A stretch of DNA of 64,000 nucleotides, taken from Hyaloperonospora brassicae. Its lineage: Eukaryota > Oomycota > Peronosporomycetes > Peronosporales > Peronosporaceae. This document shows positions 1 to 10,679 of the stretch, one piece after another (positions within the stretch are counted from its first letter, which is position 1; every line of letters starts with the position of its first letter). The translations under genes were made by a program, and so were the position numbers. The DNA is taken from the NCBI GenBank assembly GCA_947650285.1, contig CANTFL010001332.1:186001-250000 (forward strand), in the 5' to 3' direction. The notes beneath the pieces were generated by a model. That model was given only the letters and a program-made list of their open reading frames with translations, searched no databases and was not told where the DNA came from.

Positions 1-96
1 TACTGGTATCGCCGCGCGATCTCTGTCATCTGCAAGTAGAAACATAACACAATACGTCAGAAGTCAGCATCAAGTAGGGCACACTCCACTGCGCAT

Positions 97-1326
97 TCAA
101 CCATGACAGCAAAAAGACTTGACGAGCATTATGTATCGAACCCTGGCTTTTGACGGTACGCGATAGAATGCCTCTTTCCGCACGTCCAGTTCCGCAAATG
201 CCTTGGCTAGAGGATCCGTCTGTTGCTGCTCCATTGCTTCGTCTTCATCGCCACGCAGGAAACGCGAGACCGACGTGGCCACTTTTCCAAGTTTGCCCAT
301 GAACTTGGCCGATATCTCCTTGGCTTTTTCCGACTGCTCGGCACTCAAAAACGACAGCAATTGCGTCGTCGTGTCAGCTCTCCCCGCCGTGCCACTCTGA
401 TTATGTCTGCGTTTATGTGAACCTGTCTCGTCAATCATAATGCGCAGATCATTCACGATCTCATCCGTGCGCTGACTCAAGAACGTTCGGCAGGGCAACG
501 TCCTCTGCTTGAAAAATAGTGTCACGGACTTGCCTCTCTGCGGCGTAATGCGCACCACGTCCTGCAGCGAAATGAGCTCTTGGACGTACACAAACTCGCT
601 ACCTTTGGCTTCGCTCGAGGGCACGAGCAGTGCAATGTTTCCAGACTGCACCAACAGTGGCGTCTGCTTTAGCACCGACGTTGTAAAGTCCACTTCTTGA
701 CATGGGTACACAATTCCACGAACGTCTTGTTTGCGCATGCGAAGCAGCTGCTTTTTCTTTGCGTGTTTCGTGGTGTAGCCATGTGGTGGCGCTACTTTCT
801 TGTCCACCACTGGCGTAGACGGCGTCGGGTCGTGCTGCTGCACCAACTGGAACAACTGCTCCACCAGCATCGTCACGGTAGTCGAGGGCCTCCAGTGCTC
901 TAATAACGGTAACTTCAGTCGATAAGTGGGGTCTTCTCCAGCGACTTTAGGTCCTTTTTGTTCCCGAAGGTCCGGGGGCAGGTAAAGAGCGCCATGACGA
1001 ACGTCGATTTCCGGGGCTGCAAATGGGTACTGCACTTGACCCAAATCCACACGAGGGTCCAAAAAGGGCATTCGAACGACCAATGTCGTCAACGGGACCA
1101 AAAAGAGCGCGTCCGAGCCGTCGACGAACGGGACGAAGCAGTGGAACTCGCCTTCGCACACGCCGCGGGGCTCCGACAGCTGCACGCGTCGCAGCGTAGC
1201 GCCACGAGGCAATGTCCCATCGACACGGCATTGCTCCAGCTCGTGCTGGACGCGGGTGTACCAGATATGGCGCTGCCGCGTCGGCGACGACGACGACGAC
1301 GACGACGAGGAGGTCTCCGTTACCAT
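97..1326 (-). CDS. UBC-like plus PH-like domain protein, function unknown
   Basis: The open frame runs further upstream, but that part is arginine-rich and low in coding character. I start at the ATG ending at 1326, which opens MVTETSSSS, giving about 409 residues. Residues 15-165 resemble the ubiquitin-conjugating (UBC/UEV/RWD) fold: a YPFAAPEIDV strand, a LYLPPDL turn, then LPLLEHWRPSTTVTMLVEQL, which matches the family pattern of Leu-x-x-x-Trp-x-Pro before the last helices. No catalytic cysteine is evident, so any role would be non-catalytic. Residues 205-300 look PH-like: alternating strands, then a helix around DEIVNDLRIMI. A charged tail follows, about 340-390. The last 20 residues look non-coding; a GTACCG donor near 157 could lead to a further exon left of the window. 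The domain reading is pattern recognition and the function is unknown. Confidence 0.6.
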   Translation of the reverse strand: MVTETSSSSSSSSSPTRQRHIWYTRVQHELEQCRVDGTLPRGATLRRVQLSEPRGVCEGEFHCFVPFVDGSDALFLVPLTTLVVRMPFLDPRVDLGQVQYPFAAPEIDVRHGALYLPPDLREQKGPKVAGEDPTYRLKLPLLEHWRPSTTVTMLVEQLFQLVQQHDPTPSTPVVDKKVAPPHGYTTKHAKKKQLLRMRKQDVRGIVYPCQEVDFTTSVLKQTPLLVQSGNIALLVPSSEAKGSEFVYVQELISLQDVVRITPQRGKSVTLFFKQRTLPCRTFLSQRTDEIVNDLRIMIDETGSHKRRHNQSGTAGRADTTTQLLSFLSAEQSEKAKEISAKFMGKLGKVATSVSRFLRGDEDEAMEQQQTDPLAKAFAELDVRKEAFYRVPSKARVRYIMLVKSFCCHG

Positions 1327-1719
1327 GTTTGCATTTCTAAAGATGGGTGGCGTTTCTAAAACGACCGATCTTGTTGGGGTCCGTAAGTAGTGGGATCTGG
1401 CAAGAAAAACCCACGACCTGCTGCCGGGGGTTTCCACTTGATTGGGTCGACGACGGACGCGCTCAAGACGATTGCTGATTGGTCGATAATGCCATACCGA
1501 CAAATACACGGTCGCTAGTCGAGGGGTAGCCCACCTTCTGCGTTGGACCGCACGACACGATCGATCGAAGTCATTTACATGATCATTACAGGAACACCTC
1601 TTTGCTCCTCCGTCGATAAACAATCCCACGTCGTGCCGTCGACGTCGTCTCTGTGTGCGATTACATACCACCTCGTCCACTGCCACACGGTATCGTCTTG
1701 TGTATTACTAGCACTTGGT
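1327..1719. other. Intergenic, promoter side of the 97-1326 gene
   Basis: No gene is supported here. Two TTTCTAA words lie just upstream of the minus-strand start (1334-1340 and 1353-1359), and a CCAAT-type GATTGGTCG lies near 1473. This stretch should hold the promoter and 5' UTR of the left gene and the 3' UTR of the next. Confidence 0.5.
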
Positions 1720-2406
1720 CTACTCCGCGTCCTCGTCCATGCCCTCGAGTCCCTTGAACAGCGTCGTCTTGTCATTGTGCAAGTAATTGAGCTCGTCAAT
1801 AATCGACGCAAGCAGTTCGTTCTTGTCGTCCATCTTCAGTCGTCCATTGTTCATCATGGACAGCTTCATGATCTCGAGCGCCTCCTTGTCCGGATGGTCT
1901 GCTGGAACCTCGACGTCCATCTCCGGCAGCTGAATGTCGTCAATGTGGCCCGTGTGGCCCATGCGGGCAAACGCTTCCGTCAAGATCGCCTCGAGCTTCT
2001 CGCCACTCGGCGGCTCGCTCGGGATATTCAGCAGGTCCAAGAACAGGTCCGACGAGGTCGTCGTTGCGGGCCACGACTTGTCGTCCATCATGGCCGCAGG
2101 CTCCTCCCACTCGCGATGGAAGTCCTCCGTGTCCACATTGTCCGGGTTGAACTCCCGGTACCCGCGCTCGCCTGTAGTCTCCATGTACTCTCGATACGGG
2201 TCGTACAGGTCACCGGTCTCCTCTTCAGGCTCAGCGTCCTTCGCATGGCGGCGTCGAGAGCCATACGTCGCGTTGTCGTTGTCGTCGTTGCCGTTGCGAC
2301 GCGGACGAAAGGCAAAGCCGCGCGCAGTCGGGAGGCTTTGGAGCGCTGGAACGCGTCCAGTCGCTCGCTTCGTAGCTGTCCGCAGGAGTGCGAGCGCCGT
2401 CACCAT
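1720..2406 (-). CDS. Probable mitochondrial protein, function unknown
   Basis: The best start is the ATG at 2406 (228 residues). It opens MVTALALLRTATKRATGR, an Arg/Leu/Ala/Thr-rich amphipathic stretch without acidic residues, typical of a mitochondrial presequence. An earlier in-frame ATG at 2523 adds a poor-quality extension. After about residue 35 the protein becomes strongly acidic (repeated DPYREYMETTGERGYREF-like segments), then carries helices around LLNIPSEPPSGEKLEAILTEAF and a C-terminal helix that ends GLEGMDEDAE. I recognise no domain. The acidic helical body behind a presequence would fit a mitochondrial ribosome or assembly factor, but that is only a guess. No intron is needed. 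CDS status is well supported by length, start and composition. Confidence 0.65.
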   Translation of the reverse strand: MVTALALLRTATKRATGRVPALQSLPTARGFAFRPRRNGNDDNDNATYGSRRRHAKDAEPEEETGDLYDPYREYMETTGERGYREFNPDNVDTEDFHREWEEPAAMMDDKSWPATTTSSDLFLDLLNIPSEPPSGEKLEAILTEAFARMGHTGHIDDIQLPEMDVEVPADHPDKEALEIMKLSMMNNGRLKMDDKNELLASIIDELNYLHNDKTTLFKGLEGMDEDAE

Positions 2407-3840
2407 CGATCGATCGTGGAGAGAGAGCTCCAATTGGGCAGTTTTGGTCCTGTAAATTGGGTATCGAGTCGGACAACAAACGCCATTCGGCAGGCGCGTG
2501 CGTGGCAGTATTGGGTGGCGCACACCGATTCAAGTGGACCACGTCAGGCACAGCACGGATGGCTTCAGGATGCAGTATGGACGGACAGCTAGATACTGCA
2601 ACTTCAACATCGCGTTATCAACGCAGCAGCGACTTCTAGGGACGACATTGTACCAACGGGACCAAACGTATCTTGGACTGCACACTCGTGAGAGATGAGC
2701 AAACGGACGACGTGAGAGATGATGGCTACGCGCAGACCTCGGCAGATTCGTGCAAGTACTTGTGACGCTGCAACTCCGGCACTTGGACCTGCTACCGCTT
2801 TGAACGCAATCACTGCAAGTGCCCAGAAGCTTATACGGAGGCAAGAAGACCAGCAGTACTGGAGGTATCTGGAATCACATGATGGCGATCCAGCAAAGCG
2901 CGTCAGAGCCGCTGCATCGAGGAAGTCAGCGACGCAAGTGTTCGATCGAGCGTCGGCTTCCTCCTGCTGCTGCTGCTCCTGTCCACTCGAACATAAGTCT
3001 GCTGCATGACGCGAGCAGACATCGTTCTGTCGTATCTGGATGTTGTACTTGACTGCGCCACCATTGAGACCATATTCGCTTGTCACGTTGTCGTCTAAGA
3101 AGATTATCACTGGGTGGTAAGATGAGCTGCAACGATCTCTTTGCGGTTTGGTCTGACACAAAGTGTACCGCAGATCATGCCGCATACCGCGCGTTCATGG
3201 CATGCATGTGGTCGCACGCTTTCCATTCCTTCCGCAGACTGGATCAATGCTTGCGTGGAGGTGCGGGACTTGCTGACACAAAACCTGGCCGGAAGTTGCG
3301 AGCACAGCAGCTGGAACATCTAGAAGCTGAGACATTGTGGCCTCCCTTGTGCCACCGGTCTCTGGCAAAGTGGAGGTGATGATGCAATCCATGCACCGGA
3401 TCACGGCCCACTGTTCGCTCTGCAAATGCTGTGCTGTCTCTCCGCGCATTTGTTCTCGATGACCCGCGAAGTGGTAGTCGAAATGACACAACGCAGGACA
3501 AAGCATTCCGTCCGGTTCTGTCCGCTCACCAGTCTTCCAACAACGTCTCCATCTTGTTCTCCGCACACAAATGCACTTCACATCCAATGTGCTGCAATCA
3601 CTGCGCGTCTCCGCTGGCCCCGTCATGATCGCTATGACAAGCTCATATACATCTAAATGAACACAACCGGAAGAAGTTGACCTGGCTCCGCACAAAAGGG
3701 CGAACGGACTATGAGCGACAGCGAGCCGCCCGCCAACTGCAGATTGATTGAAGCCGAGACTCAACATGTACGTGTGTATGCTTTCTTTCCTTCGCGGCTT
3801 TCCTTCCTGAAGCTTGACGATGCGTTTGTTTGCTTCCGCA
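2407..3840. other. Intergenic, no gene supported
   Basis: All six frames hold only short, low-complexity or Cys/Arg-rich frames that look like chance. No splice-linked domain, tRNA or repeat family was recognised. It contains the promoter of the mitochondrial protein (right side of 2406) and the 3' flank of the kinase gene. Confidence 0.4.
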
Positions 3841-6438
3841 CTATAATGCTGTCATCAATCGATCGAGACGCCGTCGCTCCCGTACCATAACTTCCTCACG
3901 GAAGTATGCGGCGAGGAACTTGTTGCTACTCAAGAAGCTGCGAAAGGTCTCTCCACCGATTTCGACCACTTTCACAGGCTGCGTACACCGTACACTCGAG
4001 TGACGAGTGGCAATCTTGCACGGCTCTGTTTGGCCCGATACGCCCAGTGGAAAGTAGTCTCCGGGGTTCAACTCTTCCACAACGACTCCTTCTTTTGCTT
4101 TCAGCACTTCTACTTGTCCATCCAGCAGGATAAATACCGAGTCGCATGGATCGCCTTCCCTATAGATGAAGTCACCAGCACCAAGCGTGCGCATCTTCAC
4201 AGACCCCTTCGCAGCTTCCACACATCGGAGCAAGTGCTGCTGGACATGGCGGTGCGCGGTTTCCTCAAGACGATTGTTGATGGACTCGTATGTCCCCTTC
4301 AAGTTCAAAAAGTCATCTGCTACAAGCTGCAACACTTTACAGGGCGTGCTACTGCCTCCAGCGCAACGATAGGTGGCGATACGAGGCAGGAAGCGTCCAT
4401 CCGGACGCACCAACTCGATCTCGCCAAAGAAGGTCCCCTTTGGTAAACACCGGAGCTTCATTTCTTCACTCCCCGATGTATTCGATTGCGATTGAATAAA
4501 GTCTGGCCAAGGTGGGCGTGGCACGGACCCAGCAAAGCTATCCGTGCGGTCGAGCGACGACGTGCTTGCTGTACGATCGTCTTCGTCCATCTCGTCGGTC
4601 GGTTCAGACTTCTTTATCGGGTTCTTGCACGAAACTTCAACCTCACCGTCCAACAGCAAGTAGACGTTGTGAGAGCCAGCATGTCCTTCGCGAATGATAG
4701 CTTCCCCGGGACGGTAAGTAGCAGATCGCAGCGTAGATATGGTCATCTTCACATTGTCGTAATCGACAGCCTCTACAGACGACGCACTTTGCTCGGGGTC
4801 ACCACTGGCCCCTACAAGCATCTCGTTCAGCTCATTTTCACTCATGTGCTTGCCCAAACTCTCACTCACGCGCGCAAGATCGTTCTTGGAAATAAACCCT
4901 TTCCCCTCTTTGTCAAAGAAATGCAAAGTCGATAGAAGCGCATTGGTCTTCTCGTTCAGCGCTTCGACGCTGGAACTAAGTCCCCAAGCAAACGTGCGCT
5001 TCACACTTTCCAGCTCTTGGTTGTCATCTTCGTCCAGATTCTCAGCCATGGCATCGATCAGAAGAACCGCCAGTATACTCGCACGTAAGCGACGACGTCC
5101 ACGCTGGAACTTTTCCAGCAGCTCGGCCGAGTTTTTCATCGGCTCTGGGCTAACTTGGAACTGATTACGCAGCCACGCGTGGTGAAGTGCTTGCTCCGCA
5201 CTCAATCGCTTGTCAGGGTCAATCTCGAGCAGCTTCTGGATCAAGTCACGAGCGGACGGCGAGATCGATTGCCATGCTCGGGACTGTGTGCGAAACTTTC
5301 CTGTAAGAATTCGCCTCCGAATCTACACACAAGCAAACACAAGCCGTTAACAGGGTCACGTCCATGTCGCAACGCGTTGCTAACATCCTACCTCTTCATC
5401 GGGTAGATTGTTGTACGTGTCAAAAGGATGGGAGCCACACAACAAGATGTAGAGCACGATCCCTAGTGCAAACATATCGGACTTAGGGCCAAACTTGATC
5501 GTGCTTGGACCCACTTGGTCGTCAAGATCCTCATCGTTTTCGTCCAGCGGCACAGCATCTTCATTTTCTCTGTCTTTTCGTAGTTCGTCCCTAACATTCC
5601 TTCGATGGATCAGCGCACCATGCTCCAGTGTTTCCGGCGCCGCATACGCAACTGTGCCCATCAAATGGGAGTCACAGAAGAATCGCTCGCCCATACGAAA
5701 GGATACGCCGAAATCCACGAGACACATGCGTCCTTTGTGCAACAAAATGTTCTCAGGCTTGATATCGCCATGCACGATGCCCTTGCGGTGCAGGTACTGC
5801 AATGCATCGCACAACTGTCGAATCGTGTCGCTTGCCTGTCGTTCCGAATACGCTCCATTCGCCACCAAATGGTCAAACAGCTCGCCACCTTGAGCCAGCT
5901 CTTGTACAATAAACCAGCAGTCCTCAGTCTCGTACGTGCCTCTCAGCTGCAAGATATTCGGGTGTCGCCCAGCCACGCGGAGCACGTCTACTTCACTCCA
6001 GAACTCCCTGGCAGATGTTTCACTCTTGCTCAGCATCTTGACTGCCACGACTTCGCCCGTGCGTCTGTCGACGCCCTTCTGCACGACACAGTAGCCCCCT
6101 TCGCCCACGACTTCGTCCAAGATGTCGTACTCGTCGTGTATATTGCCGCCGCGGCGAATAACCTGATCGCTTTGGCTTTCCAGAGCTGCCTCTGAGTCCA
6201 GCGATAGTGAAACGTGCGCGAGTGCACAGCCGCCAACGACGACGCCCAGAGCCGCAACGTGGCGCCACGTTGTCCATGAGGTCTTTGCGCCGCTATTGCA
6301 GATCGTACATAGAGCGACATCGCGCTGGAGGTGGCGCGACAGGCGGTCCAGTCGCTGTCTCGCGCGATTGTTCCCCTCAATGCTTCGGAACACCGTCCGA
6401 CACGCTCGTTTGCCGTCGTGGAAGCACTGGCGCAGCAT
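3841..6438 (-). CDS. Ser/Thr kinase fused to EF-hand and two cNMP-binding domains
   Basis: Two exons, 6438-5392 and 5322-3841, are joined across a 69-bp phase-0 intron (GTAGGA donor, TGTGTAG acceptor), giving 842 residues. A transmembrane-like segment lies at 62-79. The CaMK/CDPK-type kinase domain spans about 104-405: G-loop GEGGYCVV, VAVK Lys134, HGDIKPEN loop, DFG 242-244, APE, PDKRLSAEQALHHAWL end. Residues 275-312 form an acidic insert. The loop is HGD, not HRD (non-RD). An EF-hand-like loop, DKEGKGFISKND, sits near 486-497. Two cyclic-nucleotide-binding folds follow, near 545-680 and 710-820, each with REG...LLDGEVEV or YREGDPCDSVFILLDGQVEV. The family logic suggests a kinase gated by Ca2+ and/or cyclic nucleotide; the combination is unusual. 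An ATG at 6471 is an alternative start. The GA microsatellite lies in the 5' leader. Confidence 0.88.
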
Positions 6439-6516
6439 TACGAGCGCGATGGGACGAGTGGGCTGATGCATCCACAGTGTACGCGCAAGTGCAGAGACGG
6501 TAGCGGTAGACGTAGA

Positions 6517-6518
<2 letters not shown>

Positions 6519-6581
<63 letters not shown>
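6519..6581. repeat. GA dinucleotide microsatellite
   Basis: About 31 uninterrupted GA units. It lies 80 bp upstream of the kinase start, probably in its 5' UTR or core promoter (read as CT on the coding strand). Likely polymorphic. Confidence 0.95.
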
Positions 6582-6584
<3 letters not shown>

Positions 6585-8189
6585 AGAGCTCTCCGTGCAG
6601 CAGATACGTTGGCAAAAAAAATGCGGTTTTGCGAGATTCGGGTCGTTATTGTACCAGTGGGTCACGTGACGCAAAAGAGAGTGTTAATCCGAGTGGGGCG
6701 AGGGCTATTTGGGAGTCGGAATGAGCGGAAAGAAGGGCTGACTTTCTGTCGCTGTCGCTGTAATTTAATCAGTGCTTTCACTCGACTCTGTCACACGTTT
6801 GCTCTGACAGCGCTGCGTCACATATGTACCCAAAAGAGCTGCGAACGAAAAGACGGACGCGTCGACGAACGCCGTTCCGTGCAAACGTCGACTCGGGCAA
6901 CTTCGTGTGGGTACATTTCTCGCCATTGGAACTGTCGATTGGTCGGCTCCTCTTTGGCACATGGCAAAAACGATGCTGTCGTCGTGGTAAAAGGGCTACG
7001 CAACGTCGTACCCATAGCCGCTACTCCACGATCCGTTCAATCCATGTGCAGCATCACGATAGCTTCGCAGTCGTCTGACCGTCGCCATTGTGCGGCTCCC
7101 ACTGGATGAAGGAGCGCTCGTAAGAAGTTTGGGTTGATGGTGATGCTCAGCGACAGCGGCAATGGCGTTTTCGTGACCAGGTCTGGCACGAGCAATGAGG
7201 GACGTACTCAGATCGTGTTCGACTCGGCTTACTACTCCCCCCTGCGTATTCGGTAGTGGGACTGGTCAGTACTTAGCATCGAGGTGTACGCTTGCTGGGG
7301 CTTGGGTGACATACGTGATGACAACACGTCTTCACGCGGCGGCTGTCAGCTGTCGGGAACTATGCGGATCGAGCAGAAATGAGTATTTGGCTTTGTCTAG
7401 CTTCTCGGCAGCGCCTTCTGGTCGTCAAACATGTGGACTTGACCCATACGCACCGGAAAAGCGAATGCGCCGAACCACCTGTTCTCCACTATTATCGCTG
7501 CAAAACTAAGAGTGGCGAAGTAGTTGGCTTTCATATGTGCGCAGCGACACTGTTTATTGTGCTCACTCCGAGATCGATGTCACGGCAGTCGACCGTGTTT
7601 GGCCATTGTGTTGGCATTGGATGGAGACATCTGTACACTGGAATCACGCAGGCTTCGTTACTATAGTAACGCGAGGGCGCAGAACAGAGCTCTCTTGTGC
7701 CCTTTTCAGATTGACAACCTGTTGTCAATGTGCAGTCTTGGGGAAGCGCTCGCTACTGCATCTCAGCACGCCAACGACACTCGGGCCCGTTCCGACGTTA
7801 AACGACTTTCTTGGTACAGAGCAATGAGCGAGTCTTGAGTCCTGTTCCGCGTCTGCAAGTTCCATTGTCATACTCATCTCGACAGCATTGACGTTCGTGC
7901 TCATCCCTCAGCCTCTTCGAGATGTGACAGAAGCGATCACATGTTCAAAGCTATTGCGCACGCGTGCCAAAGACTGATGGCCTCCAGAATGTGCGTGGTC
8001 CTTGGTAGTGCATTATTGCAGTCCACAGCCAGCGTGTCTACATACACAAGACAAAGTGATCAGCACGTGGTGTTTGGAAGCAAACCTTGACAACGCACAT
8101 GCACAAACCAGTCTGAACAGCCTCGCGTCCTCGCGTCTGTTTTCGATCGCGTACAAATACCTCACTGACAACAATCAACTCGCTTACAC
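6582..8189. other. Intergenic, no gene supported
   Basis: About 1.6 kb between the kinase 5' end and the GH5 3' end. Only short chance frames are seen. A CCAAT-type GATTGGTCGG lies near 6938, placed as expected for a promoter of the kinase gene. Nothing else recognisable. Confidence 0.4.
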
Positions 8190-9317
8190 TTACTCCAGTC
8201 TCATGACACCTTCGCGCAGCAATTGCCTCATCGACCAGCCCGTTGGTCGGTTGTGTCCGTCGTCCGAGTGGCGCCACGACCAAAAGATCCATCCCGCGTG
8301 AGCTTTGCTGAACGCTTTCAGCTGTGCCGATGCAAACTGTCGAAGTCCATGGCGGTCTTCACTTGGGAACGCACAGCTCTGGGCACCCAAGCTCCACTCG
8401 TCAATAAGCAGCCAATTGCCGCTCCACGAAGCGACCTGGTCACCGTAGCGGCGGACAGCTTGTAAAACTTGCTTCCGACTCTGGCCCTCGTATCCCCATA
8501 GAAAATACGGGTGCCATTCGTGCCACACGTTCACAAATGCTGGAAAGCGCATAAAGTCTTGCATACATGGCGGTCTCTGCTCGGTCAACAGCGGCGCAAT
8601 CGTCAGCACGCAGTCGTTGCCCGTCGCCCGAATCTCCGCGTACGCGCGTTCGTAGTAAGATCGAAGCACGTGCTGGTCCGTCGGGTGCTCCGGTTCATTC
8701 AGCAGTCCAATGCCAACAAACGATGGGCAGTAACGGTACCGCGCCGCCAAGAACTTGGCCAAATGCACTGTGTTGTCGACATTTTCCGGGTACTGTCCCC
8801 AGTACGGGACGCCACTCGTGGGTGCAGCACTATGGTCGCGACCGTTCTGCGAGCCTTTTGCGGCATGAATGTCCACGATCACGGGCACGTCGTGCTTGAC
8901 GCACCACTGGTTCACCAACTGGTCCAAGTACTGCAACGCGTGCGGGGCAAAGACTGTCCACTCTTGTTGGTGCGACACGTCCGTGGGGTCGTCGCCCATG
9001 ATCCAGTACCCCACGGGCACGCGCACGACGTTCAGTCCACAGCGCTTGATCTCCGCAATGTCCGACTCGGTGATCCACGTCCGCCGGTGCTCGTCGAACC
9101 GCCGGTCGCCCTCTACGTGGCCCAAGAACTTCATCGTCGCGAACTCGCCCTGCGCTTTGATCGCGTCCGGGACGTCGCGCCACACACAGGCGTCCCACGT
9201 CATCCAGTGCTCGGCCACTAGCCAGCCCCCGAGGTTGACGCCGCGACAGGGGACGTCGCCGCGACGGAGACGAGTTTGGAGCGACGGAGACGACGACGAC
9301 GACGATGGGGCTGCCAT
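8190..9317 (-). CDS. GH5 glycoside hydrolase, exo-1,3-beta-glucanase-like
   Basis: Single exon, 375 residues. It has the hallmarks of the GH5 exo-beta-1,3-glucanase group: GVNLGGWLVAEHWMT near residues 27-40, the acid/base Glu208 in LLNEPEH, a VWHEWHPYF strand, and nucleophile Glu307 in LLIDEWSLG. The C-terminal GWIFWSWR closes the barrel. Known members hydrolyse beta-1,3-glucan in cell walls or reserve glucan (mycolaminarin in oomycetes). The N-terminus (MAAPSSSSSSPSLQ) is a Ser-rich tail with no hydrophobic signal peptide, so this form is predicted to be cytosolic, unlike most wall-acting relatives. That favours turnover of intracellular glucan, though a missed upstream exon carrying a signal is possible. 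All catalytic residues are present. Confidence 0.92.
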   Translation of the reverse strand: MAAPSSSSSSPSLQTRLRRGDVPCRGVNLGGWLVAEHWMTWDACVWRDVPDAIKAQGEFATMKFLGHVEGDRRFDEHRRTWITESDIAEIKRCGLNVVRVPVGYWIMGDDPTDVSHQQEWTVFAPHALQYLDQLVNQWCVKHDVPVIVDIHAAKGSQNGRDHSAAPTSGVPYWGQYPENVDNTVHLAKFLAARYRYCPSFVGIGLLNEPEHPTDQHVLRSYYERAYAEIRATGNDCVLTIAPLLTEQRPPCMQDFMRFPAFVNVWHEWHPYFLWGYEGQSRKQVLQAVRRYGDQVASWSGNWLLIDEWSLGAQSCAFPSEDRHGLRQFASAQLKAFSKAHAGWIFWSWRHSDDGHNRPTGWSMRQLLREGVMRLE

Positions 9318-9428
9318 GTAGAGGGCGAGCAGAGCAGGAAGAGAGAGGTCGGTGTCGTTGGCGTCAATGGGACTCGCAGATGGGTTCGGACGGTGTGGCA
9401 GCGTGCGTGGGTGCGTGGGTGGTGCTGG

Positions 9429-9444
9429 TTAGAAACGTTTCTAA
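9429..9444. promoter_or_regulatory. Perfect 16-bp palindrome TTAGAAACGTTTCTAA
   Basis: It lies 112 bp upstream of the GH5 start codon on the promoter side. Half-site words (TTTCTAA/GTTTCTA) recur near other gene starts at 1334, 1352, 18550, 18704, 18777 and 29256. A dimeric factor site is an inference. It is not a standard heat-shock element, because the GAA and TTC spacing is wrong. Confidence 0.35.
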
Positions 9445-10387
9445 GGAGGACCATTGCCGAACGAAGCGGTGGGTTGATGGCGTTTCGTATGCACTCGGAT
9501 GATTACGCAGGTGTCCAGCGACATTGCGGGATGCCGGATGCGGGATGCGGGATGAGGGGATAAAGTTTGACATTCCAACGGTCCATCAATGTGTTTCTGG
9601 ATGCTGCGTGTATCGCACCAGAACGATCAAGTGGTCAATTGAGCGTCGTAGGAGCTTCATGCCATAAGATTTGGGCAAATGGTACGTATGGTATCGACTG
9701 GGAGCGATATGACCGCATTCACCCAATGTACATAGCACATCAGTGTCGGTCGCTGCAAGTGTCGGTCGCTGCAATATCCGCGTGATAGCCATATCTGCCG
9801 AAGGTCGTACGAAACGACTGACCAGAACGACAACGAGCCGCAATGGACCACGAGTGCCGACGAGAACAGCGTGTGCTGAAGCGACTGTTTTGGACTGGGT
9901 ATCGATCACGTTCAGCACTAGCAATCACGAGGAAGAAATGTCGCCGATTCGTTCCAAGCTGAGGCATCCGTTGCTTTATCGCATCAACCACGAAATCAAT
10001 TGATCTGTCGAGCGGTCTACTCGTACGATGGTGGCAGCACAGGTTCGACCAAAGGCTTTGTCTGCATAGGTACAGCTAAGTCTCATGGCGCACTCGGTCA
10101 TCGGCGACCTCTCCATCGAATCGTTTTTTCTGCTCGGTGTGCTTTGTGTCGTCGGGCCAGCTGCACCAGCGATGCGACTACCTGACTCCTTGGGCTTTTC
10201 CTGGCTGCAAGATGCGCATGCGCAGGACACCGGAGCTCCATTTCGTAGCTTTGCATCGTGTTATCCGCTCAATCGACAACTGGATCGAAGGAAATCGTTG
10301 TGCTTAGCTGTACTGTAGTCGCATCGACACCCGATCTTGGGATCCAGACGCTCGTCTTGGAATACCCACGTAAAGGCCCTCCTCCTC

Positions 10388-10535
<148 letters not shown>

Positions 10536-10679
10536 AGTGCTCGTCCAGCCAAGTGACGAGAGTAAGTATACTCCACACACACATTAATGCCACATCTGAT
10601 AGAGGCGATCGATCGATCGATCGATCAACTGACCCGCTCGGGTTCGTACCGACCATCAAAGTCCTCGCCAGACAACGCC

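Noticed and set aside
1543..2592. 349-codon plus-strand frame
   Set aside because: It overlaps the minus-strand mitochondrial protein and is Arg/Leu/Val-rich in the way antisense frames of GC-balanced genes are; no domain.
9429..9444. Heat-shock element reading of the palindrome
   Set aside because: GAA and TTC units are four bases apart rather than the two required by the standard element.
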